The notes beneath the pieces are model-generated. The model did not search any database. It had not been told where the DNA came from and saw only the letters and a program-made list of their open reading frames with translations. From Paragyromitra xinjiangensis (lineage: Eukaryota; Ascomycota; Pezizomycetes; Pezizales; Discinaceae): DNA of 64,000 nucleotides. The position numbers and the translations under genes were made by a program. Below, piece after piece: positions 25,196-35,804 of the stretch (its first letter is position 1; each line of letters begins with the position of its first letter). Location: assembly GCA_038503065.1 (NCBI GenBank), contig JBCAMK010000014.1, forward strand, positions 806,001-870,000, in the 5' to 3' direction.

Positions 25196-25642
25196 TAAGA
25201 CAGACAGACTTCAACCGTATTTTCTAGCACGCTCCACTTGTTAGAAGGTTTGCATTAACAAGGGATTTTAAGTCCAGCAGTAATAACTCTTTCTCAAAAC
25301 CCTGTGCTTGCCGAAAGGAGTCAATGAATTAATTTGATGGAAAGAATAATCAAAGTTGAGGCTATGTCGTTGATGTCTGTTTGTTCTCAGAAAGAAGAGA
25401 CCTGACGTTGGCTGAGCAAGTCTTGGCGCCAATCCGCACAAAGTCTCACTCACTCGAATGCAGGTCATCTCATCGCATCTCCCATTCCCTTCCCGGAAAG
25501 ACGCGCCGATCACGCGTCCCGCCGCGCTTGTCCTTCGCGGCGCCATGACTCGCCACGCCCCACTACAAAAACCACTCCCACTAACTCTTTCCTCTCTCCC
25601 CAGAAGCCCTTGCCCTTTCCTATCTTCTATGACGTTCTTACC

Positions 25643-27476
25643 ATGTCTGTTCAAAATTTTCACCCCAGCAGTAGCGACTACGGCAGCGACATCGACATCG
25701 ACATCGACTTCGACCTCGACTTCGGCATCCCCATTGACATCGACCTCAGCTTCCCTGAAGCCGCCACTGTAAACTCAGAGAGCAACTACGGCAGTGATAT
25801 CGACCTCGCCGACGAAGCCCTCCTTCATCTCCTCGACTACCCACCGCCATCTCCACCACTATACCCGCTTCTTCCAGCCCTGGATGATCTTGCTCAGGAC
25901 TTCACTCCCGCGGCGTCTCCTCCCAGGTTCGCCAAACCTATTGTCAAAACCCGTACCCGCTTCGCCCGGGATGGCACGCTGGTTATCGAGTACGAAGAGC
26001 TCGTCCGTAAAAGCGCCCTCGTGCCGCAGGCCCCGTGAAACCCTGGAGCCTCTGCTGACGGCCGTAGAATCTGTTATCACTCCACCTGAACCGCTGGCTG
26101 AGGTTCTACCAACTGTCTCAGAGGCCCAACCAGAAGCAGAGGCTGCAGACACATTACCGCCACTAAACGACATCCGTTCTCCATATGAGCGCTTCCGTTC
26201 TCGGCGGGGTCGACTCTCTGTTACAGACCTTGTGAGTGGGGTATGGTGCGAGCAGCAATTCCAATACACTCTTGAACGAGGATTCAAACGCACAACACCA
26301 GCAATGGCAAAAGGAACAAAGCTCCATAAAGTACTCGAGTCACAGGTCCACACGACCGTCCCCGTCGAGACCGTAATCCCCGAAGACAGCTTCGGTCTGC
26401 AACTGTTCAACATATGTCAAGGCCTCCTCTCACTCGAAGAACAAGGCGTGGCCCGCGAACTCGATGTATTCGGCTACATCGACGGGGTTTTCATCCAAGG
26501 CGTCATCGATGAGGTCACATACCTAAACCCAGACCCAACCCTTGCACCCTCTCTATCCACAACCACAACCCCCACCTCCTCCCAGTCCTCGCCTACTCTT
26601 TCCCAACCAAACTTCTTCCTCCCTGATCCAGATGCTGCTCGGGTGGCGTATATCACCGATACCAAAACCCGCTCATCAAAATCCCTTCCGCGTGGCTCTC
26701 AGCTCCGCGCTACTGCTCTCCAGCTAATGCTGTATCATCGCCTCTTATCGCTCCTCCCATCAGTCCCGTTCGCGAAGATCCTCGAACAACGAGGTCTCGA
26801 CGGGGGCATCCAGTTATCGGACCGCTTCGTCGCGCAGATTGTGTCTATGCCTTGTGCAATTACGTTTGAAGATTTCCTGTTAAATAATAGTTTGAATGGA
26901 CTATGGGCGTTGGTGCTGCGACAGTTGGAGAGGAGTATTCCAACAGTGGGGGACACGGTGGGGGTGGTTTATCGTGCGCAGAGTGATGGACGGGTGATGG
27001 CGCGACAGGCGTGGGGGGTTGATGGTGAGGAGTTGGAGAAGCATTTGAAGGGGACGTTGATGTGGTGGAGGGGTGAGAGGGGGAGTGTGGGTGTTCAGGT
27101 GGAGGATGCGTGGAAGTGTCGGATGTGCGAATTTGAGGAGAGCTGTACGTGGCGGTTGGGACAGTTGGAGAGATTGGCAGGGGAGAGGAGGTGGAAGGCC
27201 AGCGGGGGGAAGATTGATGAGGGGAAGAGCGATGAGGGGACGACTAGTGATGAAGAGAAAGGCAAGGGTAAAGGCAAGAAGAAAGGGAGAGGGGTGGTGG
27301 AAGAAGCCAAGACAACGGTGGAGAAAGAAGAAAAAGAGAAAAAACCTAGAGCGAGATCAAAGCGAAAAGCAACCCCCGGATCCGACACAGAACTTGGACC
27401 CGAAAAAGTAGCGAAAGCAACAGATACGGAAAGAGGAAGAAGTAAGTCTAAGAAGGATAATGGGACTGCCGCCTGA
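25643..27476 (+). CDS. EXO5: Exonuclease V (Exo5/Dem1)
   Basis: The conserved body runs in one frame to 27476. The N-terminal part, with the DYGSDIDID signature of fungal Exo5, is in another frame from the ATG at 25643. A 40-nt GT...AG intron at 25990-26029 joins them in frame (597 residues). No clear branch site is visible, so a 1-nt frame error is the alternative. The core has RLSVTDLVSGVWCEQQF, with the first iron-sulfur cysteine (about C189). It then has GTKLHKVLE, FGYIDGVFIQGVIDEV and AYITDTKTR, which carry the PD-(D/E)XK acidic residues and lysine. CRMCEFEESC (about 479-488) supplies the other 4Fe-4S ligands. The enzyme degrades single-stranded DNA and acts in mitochondrial DNA maintenance or crosslink repair. 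The last ~100 residues are a Lys/Glu-rich low-complexity tail that may hold a nuclear signal. Confidence 0.9.
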
Positions 27477-30400
27477 AAACTAGATTTTTTGGTCTTTGGA
27501 TTATCACTCTCCGCTTATTTTGATCTGTACTTTTGTGGTATGTGGCGTTATGATATATTTATTATGGTAGGTTATCGTGTTGTATTTTTATTTAACACTG
27601 GATGAAAAGATGGAAATCGGGTTTTTTGGATGTGGGTTTGGGTTTATGGTTGCTTTTTTCAGTAGTGTGATCGGATAGAGGTGGGGTGCTGGGGTCAGCG
27701 TCATAGGTGGTCACTCGGCTGACAGGATTCGTCTGGGGTGTCAAGACTAGAAGCTTGCAGTCTGAGGATTGAGGTCGGTAATAACGATATTAGGAATCGA
27801 CTGTATAATCGCCAAATGTATGTTTAGCTACAGCTATAAATTAGTTAGAGGGTAGGGTAGCCCAGAACTGCCCGTGATATAAATCAGGGAATAACAATGA
27901 TGTTTATATGTAGCTGTAAAGCTTGAATAAAGTATGAGTAGCAAGTTGTGTTGAGCAAGGGGCCTGGTCTTGAGCTGAAAGTTAATGGATATTTGGAATC
28001 TGCGTTTTCTTGCATTAGCAGCTATTCTGCATTCCTATAAACGGTCTGTTGTAACTCGAGATTGGCTGAGCGCATACAGAGCTATGCTTTTTATTTTTTC
28101 GGTAGATCTTTCATCGTTTCAAATCCAAAATCCAAGTTCTATCTATCGTCTACTCGTTAGTGGTATCAGTCGAACACTATTGCCATGAGTATAAGTCTGT
28201 GCGTCGAGGTGACTGAACATGAAGATGACACACCTTATTTACGTACACCGTAAATTTAGTCACGCTAGATGGTTTATATGTACGAGAGCTGAACCTAATG
28301 GCTTAGGGAGGGAATCATCTCTTGTTCTTTTATCAGGCACAGGCTGGGAGTATTGGCTGCTCTTCCATCAGGTAGCTGGGGAATGTACTGTCCTTTGCTC
28401 TCCGATCACGCATCTGGGAACATCGACTGTTCCCTTCTATCAGACAACTGGAGAACGTCGATTACTTTCCCTGCCATCGCTTGTGGGCCTACCTCCATAA
28501 CTCACCAGTCCTACCACTATGACACAAGAAGTTGTCATTCCTGATGGTGGTTTGGTACCTGTTGCGATTTTCCGTAAGTGGGATCCAATTCGCACCGCTA
28601 TTAATTCGCAGTCTACCAACACCTAGATATAGAAACGTATTGTCACGTGGAGAGCTGTTGGGGGACTACTAATTTGCGGTTGGGTATGTCAGGAGGGAAT
28701 TACTTGACTTTTTGAATTTACACTGATTGCGGGCTCTGGCGTGCAGGAATTCCTGGTACTTGGAAGGATAGCTAGATCCTATGGAAGGCTATATTTAGCA
28801 CTGTATGTTGCTTGGTGCCTTTAATACGATCTACAGTACCTGAATAATATGTAGTGAGATTAGCGATGGGGTTGTGAGTAACCGAAGGGAAATTTTCACT
28901 GTACTCGTAATTGAATGTCGTTTTTGAACTGGCTTGGGTCCGCATGTAGGTGCGTACTAGTAGAATGGTAGCGAGCAGCGAGATTCGATCGGTTGAGGGA
29001 GTATAAAGTGACTGTGGACTGCAGTGAAAAGCGCGTCAACAGAATTCTAGCCAACAGAGCAGCAAAGTCTCAGGTTCTGAGGTCAGGTCGGGTTAGATCT
29101 GGGGCAGGATCAAGTGCTTGAGCCTCTAACCGTGGTTCTGAGGCTTGAGACTGGTTGTGCGGATTAAATACACCTACATACTGGCCGAAATTGGTTACTC
29201 ATGCGGACCCAGGCCAGTTCGGAAAGGTCGTTCAAATACGAGTAGGAAGTGCAGATTGATAAACATCTGCCCTCTCAAATTGATACTATCATTCAAAGTA
29301 TGTAACTTAATGCGTTCGGTACAGAGGGGTGGTTTCGGAGTTGATTTGACTAGGTGTCAACTTCAGTTGCTTTAAACTTCATAGTTGTCGGGCCGTGCTA
29401 CTTCATCCGGTTTACGTAAAGATTTTAAAATGTACGTAACCTAAAAAAACTGAGATATACAGACTTCGAGGAAGGGAGTCCTCGAACTAGAATAGCTTGC
29501 ATGTGGTTTGTGTTTTCGGGTACTTTTCCTTGATAATGAACCTATTGAAATAATTAAAACGATAAGGCCCTCCATGGTATTCACCATGCGTTTCGAGTAC
29601 TTATGGCCTGCCACGGGTTCCAGAGTTGTGTCTATAGGCTTAAAGCATTAGGAAGCGAGAGAGAGAAAGAAGAAAAAATATGCTGTCATACTTCGCGTAT
29701 ACAGGCTAGAAACATCGAGACAGTGCTCAATGCTCTGTGTTGGCCATTGAATCGAAACAGTAGTAGGTGCATGGTGCATGTAATGTTACCTCTAAAACCA
29801 CTTGTCGTTCCCACGTTGGGTGGCGGATGTCTCAGTTTCAGTATACATTCGGGCTTAATCTGCAAACAGGTACGGGTAGATAGTCGAACGGCTAGGACTA
29901 AAATACCATGTTTTTGTCCTGCAGTAATTGGGATTTTAGTATTGGTTTTCAAGTCGTCTATCTTGCGTTCGCTTTGTTGATCGTGATCGAACGATCCCGA
30001 TTTTCCCTATTCTCCTCCGAGGTAATAACTAAACCTGGTTACTGATGGCGTCATTTAGTGTTTTTGAAGCTGAAGTTCGGCAGCTCCCTGGCCATAGAAA
30101 GGAAGCTCATTAAATCAAAGATCTGAAGGCAGGTGATTAAATGGCCAAAGTCCAAATTCTACCTATTTAGTCTATTCGACGCCCCCTCTGTATCCTTGTA
30201 CCGGGGACGTAATTTTTAAGGGGCTACCAGCACACAACAGTAACGTAAAGTGCGAAGTTTCCGATGCTTTCTGGACCTGATTTGTGTTGATTATAAGTCT
30301 AATTCCAGGTGCGTATATTCGCTGTTCAATCTGACAAAAATAGTGTACATCCAGAAAGTGAGGATAGAAACAAATACTTGGCCCTGCCACAATTATTCCT

Positions 30401-30716
30401 TAAATGTCCTCGAAATAATGCTAGTGCGTTCTCAGTGAGTTGCTAGTTCCTATTCACATACGTGTACGCCCAGTCTACAGTAAACTCCTTGCCCGTAAGA
30501 AATCACCGGGAGGGAGGGAGTGAGTTTGCTTCGCGACTTACTAAGGCAAACTAGGACCGTATATTATTCGTACCGTAGAGGTTTCCGTACCTTCGGCTTT
30601 CACCCAACCTAGCCACTCGGGGGTCAAGCTGGGTAAAGACTGCTCTTAGGAGGTAACTTTAGCCACGATTGAACCTTGGTCCATTAGTCCCCAAAACTCT
30701 TAAGCTAACCGAAATA
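27477..30716. other. Gene-poor accessory spacer
   Basis: This 3.2-kb stretch has only short ORFs and no recognisable domain. It holds a degenerate ~36-bp tandem array at 28322-28455. The base composition is more AT-rich by eye than in the coding flanks. No RNA gene was seen. Confidence 0.5.
28322..28455. repeat. Degenerate ~36-bp tandem repeat
   Basis: Four imperfect units share the pattern TTnTATCAG...TGGGnA...TnGACTGTTC. Two overlapping frames through them stay open and give repeated short peptides (for example LPSGSWG / LLSDHASGN / LLSDNWR). This suggests a decayed repeat-protein gene or a minisatellite. Confidence 0.5.
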
Positions 30717-31586
30717 ATGATAACTCAGTTAGGGGCAATGCATTCCATACACAAGGTCTCCAGATTTCTACTTGTTCTCTTCCTGCTCGGACATGCTGGG
30801 TTTGCACAGGTTATCCCTGCTGGGAACTCGACTACACCGAGATTTGAGCCATCATGGAACCCTGGTCCGCTAAGACGAGGAACGCTATCCATCATGAGCT
30901 CCTGCACCTTGAGTTTGATACTATGCGTTTGGACAACAGTCTACCTCAATATCGAAACATGGCGGAAAGGCGGTCACCAGAGATTCATCTGGAGTGCTAT
31001 TAGTCTTCTTTTCCCGGAGATTGTCCTATGCGTCGCAGCCCACGAGAGAAAGTCTGCTCATCTCCTTCAGGAAGAGATGGTAAAGACTCACTTTGGCAAA
31101 TACGAGCACTGGGATTTAACTCTCGCTTATTACGCCGTCATGGGAGGTTTCGTCGTCGAGCGGATGGGTAACGAGATCGAGGAGCGACGCAAAAGCGCCA
31201 TTAAAGCGAGCGAGAAAAAAACCCCGTCATCTCAATTAAGCGCGAAACCAGTAACATCGACGAGCAAGATATAAGTACCTATACAGAAAGCGAGAAACCA
31301 ACTCCTAGCGAGTCTTACTTGCCCCCTGAGTTTGGCACGAGTACCCTTCCACAACGATCGCGATACACGCTTACGCCACGCGGAGTCCTTCGTCTTGCAG
31401 AACTTGGCGTTATCCCAAAACACTATACATCGGATATGGTGCAGGATAAAAGTAAAGCCAGCTTTCTGACTAATTTAACGCTTTTCTTCCAAGTCATATG
31501 GATTTTTATTCAAGTGGCTGGCCGCTATGTAAGCGGTTTGCCTGTGACTTTACTGGAACTCTACACCGCGATACTCTACGAGGTAT
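30717..31586 (+). pseudogene. Fungal multipass membrane protein, 5' part (interrupted)
   Basis: This is the N-terminal part of an uncharacterised ascomycete membrane protein family. From ATG 30717 there is a signal-peptide-like stretch (FLLVLFLLGHAGFA). Then come the family landmark WNPGPLRRGTLSIMSSC, helices with LILCVWTTVYLNI and LLFPEIVLCVAAHE, and YYAVMGGFVV. This frame ends at 31274. The homologous continuation (PPEFGTS, RYTLTPRGVLRLAELG, DKSKASFLTNLTLFFQVIWI, GLPVTLLEL) is in another frame from about 31215 on. The frame change is close to a 7-A run, so it may be a 1-nt indel or an unrecognised intron. The reading is then cut by a repeat-rich insert at 31587. The 3' part resumes after 32382. 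Function of the family is unknown. Confidence 0.6.
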
Positions 31587-31884
31587 GGAAATGCATCAGT
31601 AAATGCATCATCTTCTTATGTGGATTTCCTGTGGGAAAGTCGTTTGTAAAGGTGTAGATTCCTCTAACTAGAAATAATTAAAACTGTGGGGAAGTTAATT
31701 ATATTTGTATGGGGAAATCATTTTAGGGATATATGGGAGAATTCTAGTAAATGCATCAGTAAATGCATCAGTAAATGCATACTTCGGGAAACTATACACA
31801 TTTCCTGATGCCTTTCCTGATGCCTTTCCCACTCCTAAAAGTATAAAATAGTATATAAAATAGCAAAGGAAAAGTTGGCTAAAA

Positions 31885-31960
31885 GATCACTTGTGCCAGG
31901 AATCGAACCCATGCTTTCCAGCCAACCCAAGCCCCTTCTAACCACCTACACTACAATTCC
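31885..31960 (-). ncRNA. tRNA-like SINE head with A and B boxes
   Basis: Read on the minus strand from 31960, the sequence has TAGTGTAGGTG, a full match to the Pol III A box (TRGYNNARNNG). About 40 bases later comes GGTTCGATTCC, a perfect B box. Acceptor-stem halves do not pair and the T-stem has wobbles and a mismatch, so it is not a functional tRNA. It is best read as a tRNA-derived SINE head or tRNA pseudogene. It lies inside the 796-bp insert. Confidence 0.6.
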
Positions 31961-32023
31961 ATATTGATGAAAGCTAACAAGGCTTTACTGAATCCAGTAA
32001 AAGCACTAAATCACAGGGAAAGT

Positions 32024-32270
32024 CGTTGGGAAAGGTGTAGGGAAAGGTGTAGGGAAAGGTGTAGGGAAAGTCGTAGGGAAAGGTGTATTTGGGAAAGTCG
32101 TAGGGAAAGTTGTAGGGAAAGGTGTATTTGGGAAAGTCATAGGGAAAGTCGTAGGGAAAGTCGTAGGGAAAAGTGTATGGAAAGGTGTGGGGAAAGGTGT
32201 GGGGAAAGGTGTATTTTAGAAAGTCGTCGGTAAAGAAAGTTGTATGTAGAGGAAAGTCGTTAGGAAAGTC
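32024..32270 (+). repeat. 12-bp tandem array GGGAAAGGTGTA / GGGAAAGTCGTA
   Basis: About twenty units of GGGAAAG followed by GTGTA or TCGTA, with occasional TTT insertions making 15- to 18-base units, are arrayed head to tail. Both strands stay open by chance because units are multiples of three. The translated frames are simple repeats without sense as proteins. Confidence 0.9.
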
Positions 32271-32304
32271 GTTTGTAAATGCATCCCATGATGCATTTAC
32301 AAAC
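32271..32304. repeat. Perfect palindrome, 15-bp stem and 4-nt loop
   Basis: GTTTGTAAATGCATC is followed by CCAT and then its exact reverse complement. It is built on the same AAATGCATC core as the insert's terminal repeats and internal direct repeats. Confidence 0.85.
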
Positions 32305-32382
32305 AGCGTCCCTTGTAAATGCATCATTTTGTGCCTTTTGCACCTCTACTTGTATGGGCAATGCGCATATTGATGCATTTCC

Positions 32383-33127
32383 ACGCCTTGTAGAGATACA
32401 CACAATCTGCGCAGTAGTGAGACACATTATTTGGATGGACAAACCCTTCGACATCAATGAGCCGACCATTTTACCCACGCACTATCTCGTATTGGAAGAA
32501 TTGGTGAAATCAGATAACTCTCCTCATAATCCTATCAACGTATTCTGGAACCACAATTATAGCGAATGTCTCACCCCTCACGCTAGCTTGGGGATGTTGC
32601 TATTCCGTCAAGTCTTCGATTGGGATGAATCCAAGCGTGTTACATCTCTCACTGATAATTTCCACCTGCTTGTGGGGGCGTACGTGGCGCTGTGGAATGG
32701 ATGGCAGAAATTCTGGAAGGAGGCATGCATCTTATCCTTTGTCGGATTGGGTTATGGCGGTTTGCATCTGGCTGCGTGGAAATACGAGTTTCCAAGTAAT
32801 ATTGAGTGTGTGTTGTGGAAAGTAGCCTCGTTTTTGACAGCTGTGTCGGTTTTCTGCTTTTGTGCTAGTAGTTTAACTATCTACATCGTTATATTAACTT
32901 GCAAGAAGGCGGTGGACCGGAAAAAATGGGAGGGATTGGCGAAGAAATTGGAAGCCTCAGTTCCACAGTCGGCGGCTTTTCTCTGTATCATGTTTATACT
33001 TGCGACGTTTCCTTATATTGTGGCAAGACTTTACCTGTTGGTAGAGGCGTTTGTGGGAATGCGGAAACTCCCAGTAAGATCGTATGATGTGGTGCCATGG
33101 GGTAATTATATACCACACTTTGGCTAA
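32383..33127 (+). pseudogene. Fungal multipass membrane protein, 3' part
   Basis: This is the continuation of the interrupted membrane protein gene. It opens at LVEIHTICAVVRHIIWMDKP, the block that in relatives directly follows the LPxTLLE sequence found before the insert. It then has FDINEPTI, HLLVGAYVALWNGWQKFW and hydrophobic helices (ASFLTAVSVFCFCASSLTIY, FLCIMFILATFPYIVARLYL). It ends with YDVVPWGNYIPHFG, the usual family terminus, so the 3' end is complete. If the insert were spliced as part of an enlarged intron the gene could still work, but I could not find donor and acceptor sites of matching phase. Alternatively these are remnants of two adjacent paralogues. Confidence 0.6.
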
Positions 33128-33340
33128 CGTCGTTCATTTTGTACTTAAATTTTCATATGTCCAAAATAGGTTTCCTTCTCTCTCCAGTGTCATAATAGAG
33201 ACACTCGGCTATTGCGCTTATCAATATAAAAAATTGGCTTCCTTATGGGTAAATACTGCCAAAGATTAGCCCTGCTACCGAAATATAGGCATGAAATTGA
33301 TATTCTTTGTCTGTACTGCTCTCTGGCTACTGCCCTTATA

Positions 33341-33622
33341 CAGTTGCGTCCAACAAGTTCTTGCGGTTTTTGAGGTACCATGATGCAACACTAAGGCACT
33401 ACGAGCCCCACAGCACAACACCCCCAAATCCAGGAGGCTTCCCACAACTGAACTTTAACCATGCCAGTACAATAAAGGACATACTGTTAATGCTTTAAAC
33501 AATAATGGCGAAACATGATGCTTTCTTTTTTGTTGAATAGTAAAAAAATTTATTGAGTGGTTCATGGCATCTGGTTGCATCATGGTACTTCAAAAACCGC
33601 AAGAACTTGTTGGACGCAACTG
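33341..33622. mobile_element. Mariner-type MITE with ~48-bp TIRs
   Basis: The ends are long inverted repeats starting CAGTTGCGTCCAACAAGTTC. They run for about 48 bases with one visible mismatch, around a ~185-base core. Both ends are flanked by TA (positions 33339-33340 and 33623-33624), the target duplication of Tc1/mariner elements, whose ends also commonly start CAGT. There is no transposase. The near identity of the two arms suggests fairly recent activity. Confidence 0.85.
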
Positions 33623-33803
33623 TACATATTTCTGAGTAAACTACAGCCGGCTCTCCCCATAAAGCTATGCGATTGCTCCAACTTGATATCCTTGTAAGGT
33701 ACTGCGATTTTCCTTCACCCCTTGCCCGAAACGAGGTTTTTGGGCCATGGAGAGCCCTGTTCACTAGTAAGCAGGCTACGGTACTTCCCTACCAGTACTC
33801 GAC

Positions 33804-33855
33804 GTGTTCGATCATAGAATGATGAGAATGAGCCATCCCGTCCGTATTGTATGTC
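33804..33855 (+). rRNA. 5S rRNA 5' fragment (pseudogene)
   Basis: The stretch from GTGTTCGATCATAG to AGCCATCCCGTCCG aligns with the first ~50 bases of the full 5S-like gene at 38331. Several differences are CG to TG or G to A. The 3' half with the internal control region is absent here. Confidence 0.7.
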
Positions 33856-34982
33856 GATTATTTCGATGGATCTGGTTGAAAGAGGGCCTTATGGTACATT
33901 TCAGAGCCAGACCATGTTTCCACCTGTCATCCACTCCAATATTCCTAGACTAGAATCGTTGGGTTGAACCGGCAGCCCTTCTCCTTGTACCGACAATGCT
34001 TCTTCACCATCCCCTCGATCATAGCTCCTCACGCACCGAAATTCAATACTTCAGACTTCAGTTGCTTGATTGCTTCTAGAGGTCTGCAACCTAAACTTGC
34101 CAACTACAGTAGAGATACCTAATAGGCCCTGCTAAGTCTCCGCTCATGAATCCCTAGCTGTAAAACATAAAAATTTGCGGGAAGATGTGCTGAATATGCC
34201 AAGTCGAGGTGTTTCAAATTCACTGACTGGAATCCGTGAAAACACCCGATTACGATCCAGGGGATACGGACAAGTGCTTGTAATAGGATTAATCCGAAAG
34301 AGGTAAGGAACAAAAGAACAAGCCAACAGCCTTCGCAAGGCAGTAGATATCATGTTGAGATAAATAGAGTCTTCCTGTAAACTCAATAAATCAGCAAAAG
34401 TATTGACAGGCTCCAAGGGTGTTACAGAGACTCGGCTAGGTACATGGCAGGAGGAGTCTTAAATACATGTATCCTAATCAGGGTTGTGAGTAAGGAGGGG
34501 CCTAGCGAGTACAGTCATGTTCTCCTAGCATACCAAAACCACCTTGAACCCCGCAACCGAAGATGTAAGAAAATAATTTCGCTTTACTAGCCTTTATTTA
34601 GATCTTGTTAGTTGAATAATTACAAAAATATTTTATTTGGGGTTTAATCATTTTACTGGTCATACCAGGGACCTTAAATGGTGGGTAGCGAGTGCTTTTT
34701 TTCTGTTCTTTCCGCGCAACCATACCCTAAGATCGTTCCCATCCCTACTGCCTATGGCTGCGCAGTATGGCTGGGCACGAGACTAACCACACCCTTCACA
34801 TCTACTCGCACAACCACCCCTTCATCGTACAACCACACCCACAACCACCCTGCAGCCACACCCTTATAATGCCCGAGGCCACTACTTACTATACTACTTA
34901 CTATGACATGCAAAGGATGATAGCTGCACAAGTACCTGCAAGTACCTATAAGCTAGGACTCCATAAGCCAAAAGATAGCAAG

Positions 34983-35263
34983 GTCCAACCATACGAGATG
35001 AAAAAGGCCTGTTAAAAGACTACGACTCCAAATCCAATGGTAATAAGAAAATCTTTTTTCAAGGCTCCGATGTACAATTTTATGGTAAAGCACTAGGAGT
35101 CTCTCCGGGTGATGGGATATGGCTACGAATTCACTTCCTACTACATGGACATGGCTTTCCCTGTAGTAGGACAGAATACAATGCTATGGTTGCTGCCTGG
35201 AATGAAGAAACAGTCAACAAAAAACCCATATGTCCTTGCTGCTATCGTTGGTGCTGAAATGTG
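34983..35263 (+). pseudogene. Possible decayed coding fragment
   Basis: An open frame without a start codon reads KDYDSKSNGNKK, then FQGSDVQFYGKALGVSPG and IHFLLHGHGFPCSRTEYN, ending PICPCCYRWC. The composition looks protein-like, unlike the surroundings, but I do not recognise it. The upstream frame MPEATTYYTTYYDMQRMIAA ends two bases out of phase near 35015. Confidence 0.2.
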
Positions 35264-35804
35264 TGATTTTGGTGGATCGGTAGTATTTTCTCTCTTCTCT
35301 TCCTCTTGCGCCCTTTACTTATTTAATTATATTATTTATATTATTTTATTACTAACTACCGTATTTTCTAGGTTATAAGCAACTCCCATTTTAGGGTCAA
35401 AATAGAGTTTGAGACAAAGTCCGTGCAGGCTTTCCCGCTAATTCTTGCCCAAAGGGGTCTCTTGAGGAGGCTGAAGTCCCAAAATAAACCCCTCGAGCCC
35501 GAGGGAGCATATCTTCTCGCACAACATTGCCCCACCTTGCAGCGCGTCATCATGACGGGATCTTTTACGTAAATAACACCATCTAAGCAACTCCTAAGCT
35601 CAATCTACAGATTCCAATATCAGGGAGCAGTTGTTCCAACACCGACGGGCTTGAATCGCCTCTCACCACATCTTCAGGACCGATCGTGAGAGAGAAAACA
35701 CAAGGTCGTTGATCCCACAAGTATTGATTGTGCCTAGGAAATTCTCTAACTTGAAATTGCCATCTCCAGGTTTCACAAAGAGAGCTAGCCATCACCAATA
35801 CTGC

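Larger units (their letters stand above)
20810..25642. other. Long intergenic region, no gene seen
   Basis: This 4.8-kb spacer lies between TAM41 and EXO5, whose 5' ends face it. All ORFs are below about 155 codons, overlap between strands and show no domain. Features noted are a perfect CRE octamer at 21487, one TACATGTA at 22110 and a GGAGAT-type microsatellite at 25122-25195. A non-coding RNA or fast-evolving small gene cannot be excluded. Confidence 0.5.
31587..32382. mobile_element. 796-bp repeat-rich insertion with 12-bp inverted ends
   Basis: The insert begins GGAAATGCATCA and ends TGATGCATTTCC, a perfect 12-bp terminal inverted repeat. It splits the membrane-protein gene between the LLEL and LVEIHT blocks. 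Inside are several AGTAAATGCATC direct repeats (31599, 31747-31775), a tRNA-like Pol III module on the minus strand, a 12-bp tandem array and a 34-bp palindrome. No transposase is encoded, so it is non-autonomous. No clear target-site duplication is visible. Confidence 0.6.
33128..35804. other. Gene-poor spacer with MITE and 5S fragment
   Basis: This stretch contains a mariner-type MITE (33341-33622), the 5' half of a 5S rRNA sequence (33804-33855), one TACATGTA (34464) and a possible decayed coding fragment (34983-35263). No intact gene was recognised. Confidence 0.55.

Noticed and set aside
31964..32327. Repetitive proteins on both strands (RESRRERC-like and YDFPYDFP-like)
   Set aside because: Both come from the same 12-bp tandem array, whose unit length keeps every frame open.
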